64,000 nt of DNA from Streptomyces actinomycinicus (GCF_016741775.1 NZ_JAERRK010000001.1:1-64000), one strand, 5' to 3'; counted from the first letter of the stretch, positions 37,559 to 47,500 are shown. Numbers and translations are program-made. Notes: generated by a model not told the origin, from the letters alone.

Positions 37559-38887
37559 TCACTTCACGTTGTCCCGCTCCATCTCCTGCGCCACCTCGGC
37601 CGGTTCCCGTCCCGGTGTCTTCAGGTCGAACCGCGTGATCGCGAACCGGAACACGGCGTAATAGACGGCCGCGAAGCACAGCCCGATCGGAACGATCAGC
37701 CACGGCTTCGTCGCCAGCTGCCAGTTGATGACGTAGTCGATCAGACCGGCCGAGAAACTGAAGCCGTCGTGCACCCCGAGCGCCCAGGTCACCGCCATCG
37801 AGACACCGGTGAGCACCGCGTGCACGGCGTACAGCGCGGGCGCGATGAACAGGAACGAGTACTCGAGGGGCTCGGTGATGCCGGTCACGAACGAGGTCAG
37901 CGCGACAGAGAGCATCAGGCCGCCGACCTCCTTACGGCGCTCCGGCCGGGCGCAGTGGGTGATGGCGAGCGCGGCGGCCGGCAGCGCGAACATCATGATC
38001 GGGAAGAAGCCCGAGGTGAACTGGCCGGCCTGCGGGTCGCCCTGCAGGAACATGTTGATGTCGCCGTGCACCACCGTGCCGTCCGGCTTGATGTAACTGC
38101 CGAACTGGAACCAGATGGGCACGTTGAGGAACTGGTGCAGGCCGATCACGAGCAGGGCCCGGTTGGCGACGCCGAAGAGGCCCGCGCCCCAGGAGCCCGC
38201 GTCCCGAAGCCACTGGCTGAAGCTCTCCAGCGCGCCGCCGACCGGCGGCCAGACCCACAGGCACAGCACCGCGAAGACGATGGCGACGAACGACATGATG
38301 ATCGGCACCAGCCGGCGCCCGTTGAAGAAGCCCAGCCAGTCCACCAGCCTGGTGCGGTGGAAACGGACCCAGAAGAAGGCCGTCAGCAGGCCCATGACGA
38401 TGCCGCCGAAGACGCCCGGGTTCTGGAAGACGAAGGGCGTCACCTGGTCTGCGCCCGTCCGCACGACGACCTGGCAGCCGACGTCCTTGATCTCCTTCGC
38501 ACCGCCGGGGCACGCCTCGGGGAACTGCTGCAGGACGGTGTAGTAGACGAGGAAGCCGGCCACCGCCGCGAGCGCGGTCGAACCGTCGGACTTCCTCGCC
38601 ATGCCGATCGCGACACCCACGCAGAACAGCAGGGGCAGGCCGAGGGAGCCGTCGAGCAGCGCCCCGCCCGCACCCTTCATCACCTTCGAGACGGCGGTCC
38701 AGCCGAGACCGTCGTCCCCGAACACGTCGGGCTGCCCCAGCCGGTTCAGGATGCCCGCCGCCGGCAGCACCGCGATCGGCAGCTGGAGACTCCGCCCCAT
38801 CTTCTGCAGCCCCTGGAACGCAACGTTCCAGCGCTCCCGGGCCGGAGGGGCGGTCTTCCCGGTGCTGCCTGCGCTCTCGGCGCTCAT
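37559..38887 (-). CDS. nagE1: PTS EIIC component, NagE1 paralogue
   Basis: A 442-residue EIIC permease, paralogous to the downstream gene (LQKMGRSLQLPIAVLPAAGIL, IGMARKSDGSTALAA, IGLHQFLN, FFPIMMFALPAAALA, TGITEPLEYSFLFIAP). Compared with nagE2 it has an insert of about 20 residues after the fourth helix with two Cys (FPEACPGGAKEIKDVGCQ). The start ATG 38887 has GGAGGACG upstream. It is divergent from the IIB gene nagF over a region with a DasR site. In S. coelicolor the equivalent paralogue is considered dispensable for GlcNAc uptake. Confidence 0.87.
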   Translation of the reverse strand: MSAESAGSTGKTAPPARERWNVAFQGLQKMGRSLQLPIAVLPAAGILNRLGQPDVFGDDGLGWTAVSKVMKGAGGALLDGSLGLPLLFCVGVAIGMARKSDGSTALAAVAGFLVYYTVLQQFPEACPGGAKEIKDVGCQVVVRTGADQVTPFVFQNPGVFGGIVMGLLTAFFWVRFHRTRLVDWLGFFNGRRLVPIIMSFVAIVFAVLCLWVWPPVGGALESFSQWLRDAGSWGAGLFGVANRALLVIGLHQFLNVPIWFQFGSYIKPDGTVVHGDINMFLQGDPQAGQFTSGFFPIMMFALPAAALAITHCARPERRKEVGGLMLSVALTSFVTGITEPLEYSFLFIAPALYAVHAVLTGVSMAVTWALGVHDGFSFSAGLIDYVINWQLATKPWLIVPIGLCFAAVYYAVFRFAITRFDLKTPGREPAEVAQEMERDNVK

Positions 38888-38937
38888 GGGCGTCCTCCGG
38901 CCACTCGACTCCGACGCGGTTTGGCGACCGTCCCCGC

Positions 38938-38953
38938 GGTGGTGTAGACCAGT
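38938..38953 (+). promoter_or_regulatory. DasR operator (dre) between nagE1 and nagF
   Basis: GGTGGTGTAGACCAGT matches the 16-bp dre consensus at nearly all positions and lies in the divergent promoter region of nagE1 and nagF, allowing joint repression of permease and IIB genes. Confidence 0.85.
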
Positions 38954-39071
38954 TGGCGGACGGTTCCGCTGTCGTGATCGCCATCATTCGGCACGCACGG
39001 CATGACCGCTCGCGAAGATGGGCCAACTGTGGGTTACTGCGACAAAGCGGTTCGGATCAGGGAGAAGCAAC

Positions 39072-39305
39072 ATGGCCAGCAAGGCTGAGAAGATCGTCGC
39101 CGGGCTCGGGGGCATCGACAACATCGAGGAGATCGAGGGCTGCATCACCCGGCTGCGCACCGAGGTGTCCGACCCCGACCTGGTCGACGAAGCCGCCCTG
39201 AAGGCCGCCGGCGCCCACGGCGTCGTCAAGATGGGCACCGCCATCCAGGTCGTCATCGGCACCGACGCCGACCCGATCGCCGCGGAGATCGAAGACATGA
39301 TGTGA
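39072..39305 (+). CDS. nagF: PTS EIIB component for N-acetylglucosamine
   Basis: A 77-residue EIIB protein of the glucose family. The phosphorylated Cys24 sits in the signature [12 protein letters not shown], and the C-terminal half ([20 protein letters not shown]) completes the small alpha/beta fold. It passes phosphate from EIIA (Crr) to GlcNAc carried by NagE2. ATG 39072 with AGGGAGAAGCAAC upstream is chosen over an ATG at 39018. A hairpin ends the transcript before rph. Confidence 0.92.
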   Translation: MASKAEKIVAGLGGIDNIEEIEGCITRLRTEVSDPDLVDEAALKAAGAHGVVKMGTAIQVVIGTDADPIAAEIEDMM

Positions 39306-39325
39306 GCCCGCGGGCTCACCACCGA

Positions 39326-39354
39326 GGGGCTCTTCCCGAGGCGGGAGGAGCCCC
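39326..39354 (+). terminator. hairpin between nagF and rph
   Basis: GGGGCTC at 39326 and GAGCCCC ending at 39354 pair, with further TCCCG/CGGGA pairing inside, giving a stem of about 12 bp with one bulge 20 nt behind nagF. A separate short palindrome covers 39304-39317. Confidence 0.7.
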
Positions 39355-39382
39355 TTCCATATGTACGGCTAGGCTCATCGGC

Positions 39383-40117
39383 ATGTCTCGCATCGACGGC
39401 CGTACCCCCGAACAGCTCCGCCCGGTCACCATCGAACGCGGCTGGAGCAAGCACGCCGAGGGCTCCGTCCTCGTCTCCTTCGGCGACACCAAGGTCTTCT
39501 GCACCGCCTCCGTCACCGAAGGCGTCCCGCGCTGGCGCAAGGGCAGCGGCGAAGGCTGGGTCACCGCGGAGTACGCCATGCTGCCCCGCGCCACCAACAC
39601 CCGCGGCGACCGCGAGTCCGTCAAGGGCAAGATCGGCGGCCGCACCCACGAGATCTCCCGGCTCATCGGCCGCTCCCTGCGCGCCGTCATCGACTACAAG
39701 GCGCTCGGCGAGAACACCATCGTCCTCGACTGCGACGTCCTCCAGGCCGACGGCGGCACGCGTACCGCCGCGATCACCGGCGCCTACGTCGCCCTCGCCG
39801 ACGCCGTCGCCTGGGCCCAGGGCAAGAAGCTCGTCAAGGCCGGCCGCCAGCCCCTCACCGGCACCGTCGCCGCCGTCTCCGTCGGCATCGTCGGCGGTGT
39901 CCCGCTGCTCGACCTCTGCTACGAGGAGGACGTGCGCGCCGAGACCGACATGAACGTCGTCTGCACCGGCGACGGCCGCTTCGTCGAGGTCCAGGGCACC
40001 GCCGAGGCCCAGCCCTTCGCCCGCGCGGAACTCGACGCCCTGCTCGACCTCGCCGTCGGCGGCTGCACCGAACTGGCCACGATCCAGCAGGCGGCGCTCG
40101 CGAGCACGCGCGCGTAA
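39383..40117 (+). CDS. rph: ribonuclease PH
   Basis: A 244-residue phosphorolytic 3'-5' exoribonuclease that trims tRNA 3' ends. The opening [20 protein letters not shown], the phosphate-binding [20 protein letters not shown], the [20 protein letters not shown] core and a C-terminal [10 protein letters not shown] segment are all intact, and the length is normal. The ATG at 39383 fits the conserved N-terminus. rdgB, often its operon partner in other bacteria, is 12 kb away here, as in other Streptomyces. Confidence 0.96.
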   Translation: MSRIDGRTPEQLRPVTIERGWSKHAEGSVLVSFGDTKVFCTASVTEGVPRWRKGSGEGWVTAEYAMLPRATNTRGDRESVKGKIGGRTHEISRLIGRSLRAVIDYKALGENTIVLDCDVLQADGGTRTAAITGAYVALADAVAWAQGKKLVKAGRQPLTGTVAAVSVGIVGGVPLLDLCYEEDVRAETDMNVVCTGDGRFVEVQGTAEAQPFARAELDALLDLAVGGCTELATIQQAALASTRA

Positions 40118-40231
40118 AGAAAACCCCAAGACCGCGGGCAACCCGCCGGGCCTCCCCGTCGTCCATGTGGATACGGGCGTACGTGCAGCCAGCGTGCGCC
40201 CGGTCAGCCGTACCAGGGGAGGGAACACATC

Positions 40232-40639
40232 ATGGCCGCCAGTCGACGTTCACGCCGGGGCCGCGTCACCGCCATAGCCGCCGTCGTGGCCGCCGCCGCG
40301 CTCACCGCCGGTCTCACCACCGGCTGCGACGCCGTGAACAAGGCCCTGGACTGCGTGCAGACCGCCGACACCATCGCCGACAGCGTCACCGAGCTTCAGC
40401 AGGCGGTGGAGAACGCCGCGAACGATCCCTCCCAGGCCGACGCCTCGCTCGACTCCATCGACAAGAGTCTGCGGAAGATCGGCGACAAGACGGACGACGC
40501 CGACGTCAACAAGGCGGTCGACGACCTGAACAAGGCCGTGGACAACGTGCGTACGGCGATCAAGAACGGGGACAGCGCGCCGGACGTCAGGCCGGTGACC
40601 GACGCGGCGGGGGAGCTGACCAAGGTGTGCACGTCGTAG
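40232..40639 (+). CDS. small helical lipoprotein
   Basis: A 135-residue exported protein. A basic head and hydrophobic core (AIAAVVAAAALTAG) end in the lipobox LTTGC (Cys about 32). The mature part is almost all helix with repeated Asp/Asn/Lys heptad-like segments (VNKALDCVQTADTIADSV, VNKAVDDLNKAVDNVRTAI), so a coiled coil is likely. A second Cys pair (LDC, KVCTS) could form a disulfide. AGGGGAGGG precedes ATG 40232. No family recognised. Confidence 0.77.
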   Translation: MAASRRSRRGRVTAIAAVVAAAALTAGLTTGCDAVNKALDCVQTADTIADSVTELQQAVENAANDPSQADASLDSIDKSLRKIGDKTDDADVNKAVDDLNKAVDNVRTAIKNGDSAPDVRPVTDAAGELTKVCTS

Positions 40640-40690
40640 AGGGCACCGCTTCGGGGGCGCCGTTCGGGGGCGGCGTCGTGGGTCCCTGCG

Positions 40691-40960
40691 GATGCGTCGT
40701 GGCCGTTCGCGCAGTTCCCCGCGCCCCTTCAGGGGTGCCGTTCGGGGTCTCTGCGGGTGTGACGTGGCCGTTCGCGCAGTTCCTCGCGCCCCTTCAGGGG
40801 TGCCGTTCGGGGTCTCTGCGGGTGTGACGTGGCCGTTCGCGCAGTTCCTCGCGCCCCTTCAGGGGTGCCGTTCGGGGTCTCTGCGGGTGTGATGTGGCTG
40901 GGCGCGTGGTTCCTCGCGCCCCTTCGAGGTGCTGGGCGCGCGGTTCCTTGCGCTCGTTCG
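40691..40960. repeat. 65-bp tandem repeat array
   Basis: Successive units aligned on the GACGTGG-like block begin at 40696, 40761, 40826 and 40891, exactly 65 nt apart; the middle two are almost identical and the outer ones are degenerate. Each holds GTTCGCGCAGTTC and a self-complementary GCGCCCCTTCAGGGGTGC hairpin. The core is the reverse complement of the dispersed GAACTGCGCG repeat at 4.7-4.9 kb. It fills the gap behind the lipoprotein gene; no gene is supported in it. Confidence 0.85.
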
Positions 40961-40966
40961 GGGGCG

Positions 40967-41686
40967 TCAGTCGTTCTCGTCGGGGGTGTGGTGCAGCTCG
41001 TGGCGTTCTCGTCTGCGGTCCAGGCGCTCCTGCCGGCGCTGTTCGCGCAGGCGCCGGCGTTCGGCGCGGGGGAGTTTGCGGGTCACGCCCACGCCGCCCC
41101 AGAAGGCGAAACCGCTGATGATCACCCGGGGGGCGGCCGGGTCGACGGGGCCGTCGTCCCGCGGGTGTTCGAAGCCGCCCATGATGCCGATGCCGCGGAC
41201 GACCACCTCGACACCCGGCTCCACGGTCACCTGCAAGCCGCCCATGACCGCCACACAGCGGATCTCGACCTCGCGGTCCGCGAAGTCCGCCTCGCGCAGG
41301 TCGATCTCGCCGCCGCCCATGAACGCGAAGCAGCTGAACCGCTTCGGCACCGTCCAGCGGCCCCTGCGCTCGAATCCCGACAGGATCGCGACCCCGCCCG
41401 TCGAGGAACCCTCGCCCCCGACGACCCGCGAGGCCCAACTCCCCCTCTCCGCCGGATGCTTGACGAAAGAGACCGGAACCGGCGGCGCCACCGCACCGCC
41501 CGCCGGCAGATCGCGGGTCAACGGCGCCAGCTCACCGTACGTCCGCGCCTTGTACGCCGCCTCCAGCCGCTCCTCGAACTCGTCCATGTCGAGCCGCCCC
41601 TCGGCCAGGGCGTCCCGCAGGACCTCGGCGACCCGCTCACGGTCGGCGTCGGACGCCCGGAGGTCCGGGGCTGCGTCGTCGCTCAT
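40967..41686 (-). CDS. DUF1707 / LiaF-like cell-envelope protein
   Basis: A 239-residue protein. The N-terminal 60 residues are a DUF1707 domain (LRASDADRERVAEVLRDALA followed by EGRLDMDEFEERLEAAYKA). The rest resembles the LiaF-like C-terminal beta-helix (FSCFAFMGGGEIDLREADF, CVAVMGGLQVTVEPGVEV, GIGIMGGFEH). The end is very basic (RRRLREQRRQERLDRRRERH), and there is no membrane helix. LiaF-like domains sense envelope stress; the role here is not known. It lies 9 nt downstream of the ABC exporter ATPase gene on the same strand and may belong to that operon. Confidence 0.83.
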   Translation of the reverse strand: MSDDAAPDLRASDADRERVAEVLRDALAEGRLDMDEFEERLEAAYKARTYGELAPLTRDLPAGGAVAPPVPVSFVKHPAERGSWASRVVGGEGSSTGGVAILSGFERRGRWTVPKRFSCFAFMGGGEIDLREADFADREVEIRCVAVMGGLQVTVEPGVEVVVRGIGIMGGFEHPRDDGPVDPAAPRVIISGFAFWGGVGVTRKLPRAERRRLREQRRQERLDRRRERHELHHTPDEND

Positions 41687-41695
41687 GCCCGCAGC

Positions 41696-42658
41696 CTACG
41701 AGACCGCCTTCTCCGCGTACATCCTGGCGATGACCGCCTCGATGTCCGGCTCCCGCACCGACAGGTCCAGCAGCGGATAGCGGGCCGCCAGATCCGCCAC
41801 CAGCGGTGCCGCCGACTGCCCCGCCGGGAACGCCAGCCACTGCCGCGCCCCCTCGACCTTCACCACCCGCGCCGCCGTCACCTCCACCGGCGGCAGCTCC
41901 CGCTCCAGGTCCACCACCAGCGTCCGCTCGCTCTCCCCGGCCTCGTGCAGCCCGGCCAGCGTGCCGTCGTACACCAGCCGCCCGTGGTCGATCACCATCA
42001 CCCGCGAGCACAACTGCTCGATGTCCTGCAGGTCGTGGGTGGTCAGCAGCACGGTCGTGCCGCGCTCGGTGTTCAGTTCCCGCAGGAAGTCCCGCACCTT
42101 GGTCTTCGACACGACGTCCAGACCGATCGTCGGCTCGTCCAGGTACAGCACCTCCGGATCGTGCAGCAGGGCCGCCGCGATGTCACCGCGCATCCGCTGC
42201 CCCAGTGACAGCTGCCGCACCGGAACGTCCAGCAGGCCGCCCAGGTCCAGCAGTTCCACCAGACGGTCCAGGTTCTCCCGGTAACGGGCGTCCGGGATGC
42301 GGTACATGCGGTGCGCCAGCCGGTACGAGTCGATCAGCGGCAGGTCCCACCACAGCGTGGTCCGCTGCCCGAAGACGACACCGATGCGGTGCGCGAGACG
42401 CATCCGCTCCCGCGAGGGGTCGATGCCCGCGACGCGCAGCCGCCCGCCGCTCGGCGTCAGGATCCCCGTCAGCATCTTGATCGTGGTCGACTTCCCGGCG
42501 CCGTTCGGCCCGATGTACCCCACCATCTCCCCGCGCGCCACGGTGAACGACAGCGCGTCCACCGCCCGCACCTCGCGCCGCTCCCGCTTGAGGAACCCGG
42601 TCTTCCGGCGCACCTCGAAGACCTTCTCCACGTTCTCCAGTGCAATGAAGTCGCTCAC
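41696..42658 (-). CDS. ABC-2 type exporter ATPase
   Basis: A 320-residue ATPase from GTG 42658. Walker A is GPNGAGKST, the Q-loop lies in VVFGQRTTLWWDLP, the signature is the variant LSLGQRMRGD, Walker B is VLYLDEPTIGLD and the switch is LTTHDLQDIE. The LSLGQRMR signature and WWDLPL segment are typical of the NatA/DUF990-linked ATPases that pair with two ABC-2 permeases. It sits directly behind the two permease genes, separated by 1 nt. Substrate unknown. Confidence 0.9.
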   Translation of the reverse strand: MSDFIALENVEKVFEVRRKTGFLKRERREVRAVDALSFTVARGEMVGYIGPNGAGKSTTIKMLTGILTPSGGRLRVAGIDPSRERMRLAHRIGVVFGQRTTLWWDLPLIDSYRLAHRMYRIPDARYRENLDRLVELLDLGGLLDVPVRQLSLGQRMRGDIAAALLHDPEVLYLDEPTIGLDVVSKTKVRDFLRELNTERGTTVLLTTHDLQDIEQLCSRVMVIDHGRLVYDGTLAGLHEAGESERTLVVDLERELPPVEVTAARVVKVEGARQWLAFPAGQSAAPLVADLAARYPLLDLSVREPDIEAVIARMYAEKAVS

Positions 42659-42659
42659 C

Positions 42660-43562
42660 CTAGCTCCCTGTGCTGCGGTACGAACGAAGTCCCGCCCGCC
42701 AGGCCAGCCCCGCCAGCGCACAACACCCGGCCGCCACCAGCGGGGATGCGAACGCGGCCCACTCCGGCACGTCCAGCGGATACGGCCGGCCCAGCACATA
42801 GCTCGCGGGCAGCCAGTTGACGAAGGCCAGCGGCAGGACGAACGTCACCCCGCGCACCAGCTCCTTCGCGAACACCGTCGGTGGATACTGCAACAGCGTC
42901 GTACCGCCGTAGGTGAAGGAGTTCTGCACCTCCGAGGCGTCGTGCGCCACGAACTGGAACGCCGCCCCCGCCACGAACACCGCGCAGAAGATCGCGCAGC
43001 CGCTCAGCAGCATCACCGGCATCAGCAGCAGCCTCGCCGCCGTCCAGTCGATGTCCACCCGGGTCAGCGACCAGCCCAGCACCAGCGTCCCCTGCGTCAC
43101 CCGGCCCAGCCGCCGCAGCGCGAACCGGTCGGCCGCCACCTGCGCCAGCACCGGCGCCGGCCGCACCAGCAGCGTGTCCAGCGTGCCGTCCCGCACCCGC
43201 CGCCCCAGCCGCTCCATCGAGCCGATCGCCAGATCCGCCACCCCGAAGGGCACCGCGGACAGCCCGTACAGGAACGCCACCTCCGGCAGCGTGTAGCCGC
43301 CCAGCGCATCCACCCGGGAGAACATCAGCATGATCGCGACGAAGTCGAAGAAGGTCGCCGCGAAGTTCCCGAACGTGGTCATCGCGAAGGACGCACGGTA
43401 GGCCATCGTCGACCGCACCCACATCGCCGCGATCAGCCGGTACGCCCGCACCGCCTCCACCACGCGGCCCGGTGGCGTCACCCGGCCCGGCCGCGTGTCC
43501 TGGCCCGTGGGCTCGCCCTTGCCCGGTCGCGTCCCCGGCGCCGGCGGGCTCTCCTCAGCCAC
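42660..43562 (-). CDS. ABC-2 exporter permease (DUF990-like)
   Basis: A 300-residue membrane protein with about six helices. The start is GTG 43562, overlapping the stop of the other permease by 8 nt. After a Pro/Gly-rich cytoplasmic tail comes the typical AYRLIAAMWVRSTMAYRASF. RVRDGTLDTLLVRPAPVLAQ is a hallmark of this permease family, and FTYGGTTLLQYPPTVFAKEL follows late. It should form a heterodimeric channel with the next-listed permease, powered by the adjacent ATPase. Confidence 0.87.
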   Translation of the reverse strand: MAEESPPAPGTRPGKGEPTGQDTRPGRVTPPGRVVEAVRAYRLIAAMWVRSTMAYRASFAMTTFGNFAATFFDFVAIMLMFSRVDALGGYTLPEVAFLYGLSAVPFGVADLAIGSMERLGRRVRDGTLDTLLVRPAPVLAQVAADRFALRRLGRVTQGTLVLGWSLTRVDIDWTAARLLLMPVMLLSGCAIFCAVFVAGAAFQFVAHDASEVQNSFTYGGTTLLQYPPTVFAKELVRGVTFVLPLAFVNWLPASYVLGRPYPLDVPEWAAFASPLVAAGCCALAGLAWRAGLRSYRSTGS

Positions 43563-44355
43563 CCTGCACCACCACCCGGCGCGTCGCCGCCGACTGCACC
43601 AGTCGCCCGGCACCCAGCAGCACCACCGCCCACGTCGCCTGGAAGAGATACGTCCGCAGCGGCTCCCCCCGGCCCAGCAGGACGTCCGCCGGCGCCTGCA
43701 GCAGTGACGACCACGGCAGGGCCCGTACGACCTCGCCCAGGGCGCCCGGGAACACGTTCAGCGGCAGCAGCATCCCGGAGCAGAAGTACCCCAGCAGCCA
43801 CGCCATCTGGGCCACCCCCATGCCGTCCAGCAGCCAGAACGCGGTCAGCGCCACCAGGTAACGGATGCCGAAGCCGACCAGCATCGCGAGCAGGACCGCG
43901 CCGAGGAACGCGACCCAGGTGCCGGCGTCGGCCGGCAGGTACACCGGGAAACACAGCGCGCCGAACAGGAACGGGAACAGTCCCCGGGCCACCAGCTGGA
44001 AGAACGCCCGGCCCAGATCCGCGGCCAGCCACCACAGCTGCAGGTCGGCCGGCCGGTACAGGTCGATCACCACATCCCCCGTACGGATGCGTTCCATCAG
44101 CTCTTCCTCGACGCCGCCGCCCCCGATCGCGAGCGTCGACAGCAGCGCCTGCGCCAGCCACACGTAGGTCACGACCTGCGCCTGGTCGTACCCGCCGAGG
44201 TGCGGCCTCTCGTCCCACAGCGCGCGGTACGTGTATACGAAGATCAGACCGAAGACGGTGTTCGTGAACACCCCTGCCGCAGTGGCGGCCCGGTAGGTCG
44301 CGTACCGTCGGAACCCCCCTGCCGCGACGGCCGTGTACAACCGTCCCGCACCCAC
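43555..44355 (-). CDS. ABC-2 exporter permease, first gene of operon
   Basis: A 266-residue membrane protein. The GTG at 44355 is chosen because GAGGAGG lies eight or nine bases upstream; the in-frame extension further up is basic and not membrane-like. It has about six helices and the family segment MERIRTGDVVIDLYRPADLQ, plus GYFCSGMLLPLNVFPG. It is the partner of the downstream DUF990-like permease. The operon order is permease-permease-ATPase-DUF1707. It diverges from the PBP gene over 204 nt that should hold both promoters. Confidence 0.87.
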   Translation of the reverse strand: MGAGRLYTAVAAGGFRRYATYRAATAAGVFTNTVFGLIFVYTYRALWDERPHLGGYDQAQVVTYVWLAQALLSTLAIGGGGVEEELMERIRTGDVVIDLYRPADLQLWWLAADLGRAFFQLVARGLFPFLFGALCFPVYLPADAGTWVAFLGAVLLAMLVGFGIRYLVALTAFWLLDGMGVAQMAWLLGYFCSGMLLPLNVFPGALGEVVRALPWSSLLQAPADVLLGRGEPLRTYLFQATWAVVLLGAGRLVQSAATRRVVVQGG

Positions 44356-44559
44356 ACCAGTCGACCTCCTCGGACCGCTCGACACCGAAGCGCGGGAGCG
44401 TAGTCCGGGGGCTCGACGGCCGGCAACGCGTTTTCCGGCCGGAAGCGGCCGGAATCCGGGAACGGAACACCGGGCGCGAGAGTCTTCAAACAGGGGGAGC
44501 GCAGAAGGCGTACGAGGCGTACGGGAACGTACGACGCGAAACAGGAGTCCGTGCACGAC

Positions 44560-47500
44560 ATGAGCGACGAGCCGCAGCCGCAGCAGCCGACAGACGGCGT
44601 GGCGCCGGAAAAGCCGCTGCCGGCTGAAGGGCCCGGGAACCCGGGGGGCCCCGAGGAAGCGGCCACCGAGCCGCGCGAGGCCACGATCAGCCCTGCCCCG
44701 GGGAAGGGACCCGCCGGTCCGGCCCGGCCCGGGAAGCGCACCGAGGGCACCGAGTCCACCCGCGAGGGTGACCAGGGAACGCCGGAACGCGGTACCGGCC
44801 GGCCCCGGCCGACCGACGCCGGCTCACCGTCCCGCGACACCGCCGGTCCGGCGGCGCACGACCGCACCGCCTCCATCGCCCGCGCCCGCCAGGCGTCCCA
44901 CGACGCCCGAACGGAACGGACGAGGCCGGGGGCCACGGGATCCGACGCCGACACGACGGACAGCGGCACCGGGTCCGTGCAGAGCCTTGGCAGCACCGGG
45001 TCCGCGCAGGGCAGTGGGGGCTCCGGGTCCGCGCAGGGCAGTGGCGGCTCCGGGTCCGTGCAGAGCCGTGGCGGCTCCGAGTCCGCGCAGAGCCGTGGGG
45101 GCTCCGCGTCCGGCGGCGCCCCGGCCAAGCGGCGCGATGCTGCTGCCTCCGCTGGTGCTTCGGCGTCGGGCGGCGGTGGTTCCGCTGCTGGTGGTGCTTC
45201 GGTCAAGGGGGACGGTGCTTTCGCCTCCGGCGGCGCTTCGGCCTCGGGCGGCGGCGCTTCGGCCTCGGGCGGCGGTGCTTCCGCTGCTGGTGGTGCTTCG
45301 GCGTCGGGCGGCCGCGGTTCCGCTTCTGGTGGTGCTTCGGCCAAGGGCGGCGGTGCTTCCGCCTCCGCAGCGCAGGCTCAGTCGCCCGAGAGCACCCAGG
45401 TGCTCCGGCGCATCACCCCGCCCCGGGAGCCCCAGGCCTCCGGGGCCGGCTCCGCGTCCTCGGCGCAGTCCGGCAAGGGCGGCCGGCAGGACCGGACCGA
45501 CAAGCCGGCCGGTGCCGCCCAGGCGCCCGGAAAGTCAGCCGGTGCCGCTCAGGGCTCCGACAAGCCGGCCGGTGCCGCCCAGGGCTCCGGTGACGCAGGG
45601 GCGCCCGAGACCACGCAGGTGCTCCGGCGTATCGGCGCGCCCCGCTCGGGCGAGCCGGACGGTGCCCCCTCGGCCTCCGCGGCTTCCTCCGCATCCTCTG
45701 CCTCCGCCTCCACCTCCTCGGCGGGCGAGCCGAAGTCCGCCGGACGCACTCCCCGGACTTCCGTGCCCCGCCCCGGCGGCCCGAAGCGCGCCGCCCAGGC
45801 CACCGGCGCCAACGCCGCCGACACCGCAGGCACCGCCGACACCGCAGGCACGGCCGGTGCCCCCGCGCCAGGCTCCCCAGCCGCCGCACGAGCCGCCCGC
45901 GCCGCCCGCGCGGCCGGTTCTGCGGGCGCCAAGGGCGCTGCGGGTGCCGCGGGTGCCGCCGGGGCGGCCGGTGCCGCGGCCGCCAAGCCCGGTGCCGGAG
46001 CCGCAGCGGGCGCCGCAGCCGCCGGAGCCGGTGCTGCCGCCGGCGCCGCCGCCCGCGCCGCCTCCGCGTCCCCCTCCGGAACCGGAGCCACCTCCCGTAC
46101 CGGAGCCACCTCCCGTACCGGAGCCACCCCTGGTACCGGGGCCACCCCTGGTACCGGGGCCACCCCTCGTACCGGGGTCACACCCCGTACCGGCCCCAAT
46201 GCCGGCCCCCGGCCCGGCGCGCCCGGCGCTTCCGAGGCCGAGACCACCGCCCTCGCCGCCGCGGACGGCGGGACCGCCGACGGCAACGGCGGCGGCAAGG
46301 GCAGCGGCAAGGCCAAGGCCAAGAAGGGCAAGCGGCCCAAGCGGACCGGCTGGCGGCGACTCCTGCCGACCTGGCGCATGGTGCTCGGCACCTTCGTCGT
46401 CGGCCTCCTCCTGCTCGTCGGCCTCTTCTTCGTCGGCTACTCCCTCGTGAAGATCCCGCCGGCCAACGCGTTCGCGACCAAGCAGAGCAACGTCTACCTC
46501 TACGCCGACGGCTCCCAGCTGGCCCGGGACGGTGAGGTCAACCGCGAGAACGTCAGCCTCGCCCAGGTCTCCAAGGCCGCCCAGCACGCCGTACTGGCCG
46601 CCGAGGACCGCGACTTCTACACCGAGTCCGCCGTCGACCCCAAGGCCATGATCCGGGCCGGCTGGAACACTGCCACCGGCAAGGGCAAGCAGTCCGGCTC
46701 GACGATCACCCAGCAGTACGTGAAGAACTACTACCTGGCCCAGGAACAGACGGTCACCCGCAAGGCCAAGGAATTCTTCATCGCGATCAAGCTCGACCAG
46801 AACAAGTCCAAGGACGAGATCTTCGAGGGCTACCTCAACACCAGCTACTTCGGCCGCAACGCCTACGGCATCCAGGCCGCCGCCCAGGCCTACTACGGCC
46901 GCGACGCCGTCGACCTCGATCCGGCCCGCGCCGCCTACCTCGCCGCGCTCGTCAACGCGCCGAGCGAGTACGACGTCGTCGCCCACCCCGAGAACAAGAA
47001 GGCCGCCCTCGCCCGCTGGAACTACGTCCTGAACGGCATGGTCGCCAAGGGCTGGCTCAGCGAGTCCGAGCGCGCCGGCATGAAGTTCCCGATGCCCAAG
47101 GAGCAGACCGTCTCCACCGGCATGTCCGGCCAGCGCGGCTACCTCGTCGAGGCGGTCAAGCAGTACCTGATCACCAACAACATCATTGACGCCGACCACC
47201 TTGCGCTCGGCGGCTACCGCATCACCACCACCATCCAGAAGAACCGGCAGGACGCCTTCGTCAAGGCGGTCGACGACCAGCTGATCTCCAAGCTGGACAA
47301 GAAGAACCGCAAGGCCGACACCTACGTCCGGGCCGGCGGCGCCTCCGTCGACCCCAAGACCGGCAAGGTCGTCGCCATGTACGGCGGCATCGACTACGTG
47401 AAGCAGTACACCAACGGCGCCACCCGCGGTGACTTCCAGGTCGGCTCCACCTTCAAACCGTTCGTGTTCACCTCCGCCGTGGAGAACGGGTCCACCACCC

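Noticed and set aside
40691..40960. Regular repeats suggesting a CRISPR array
   Set aside because: Units are directly abutting 65-bp repeats with no unique spacers and no cas genes in the window.
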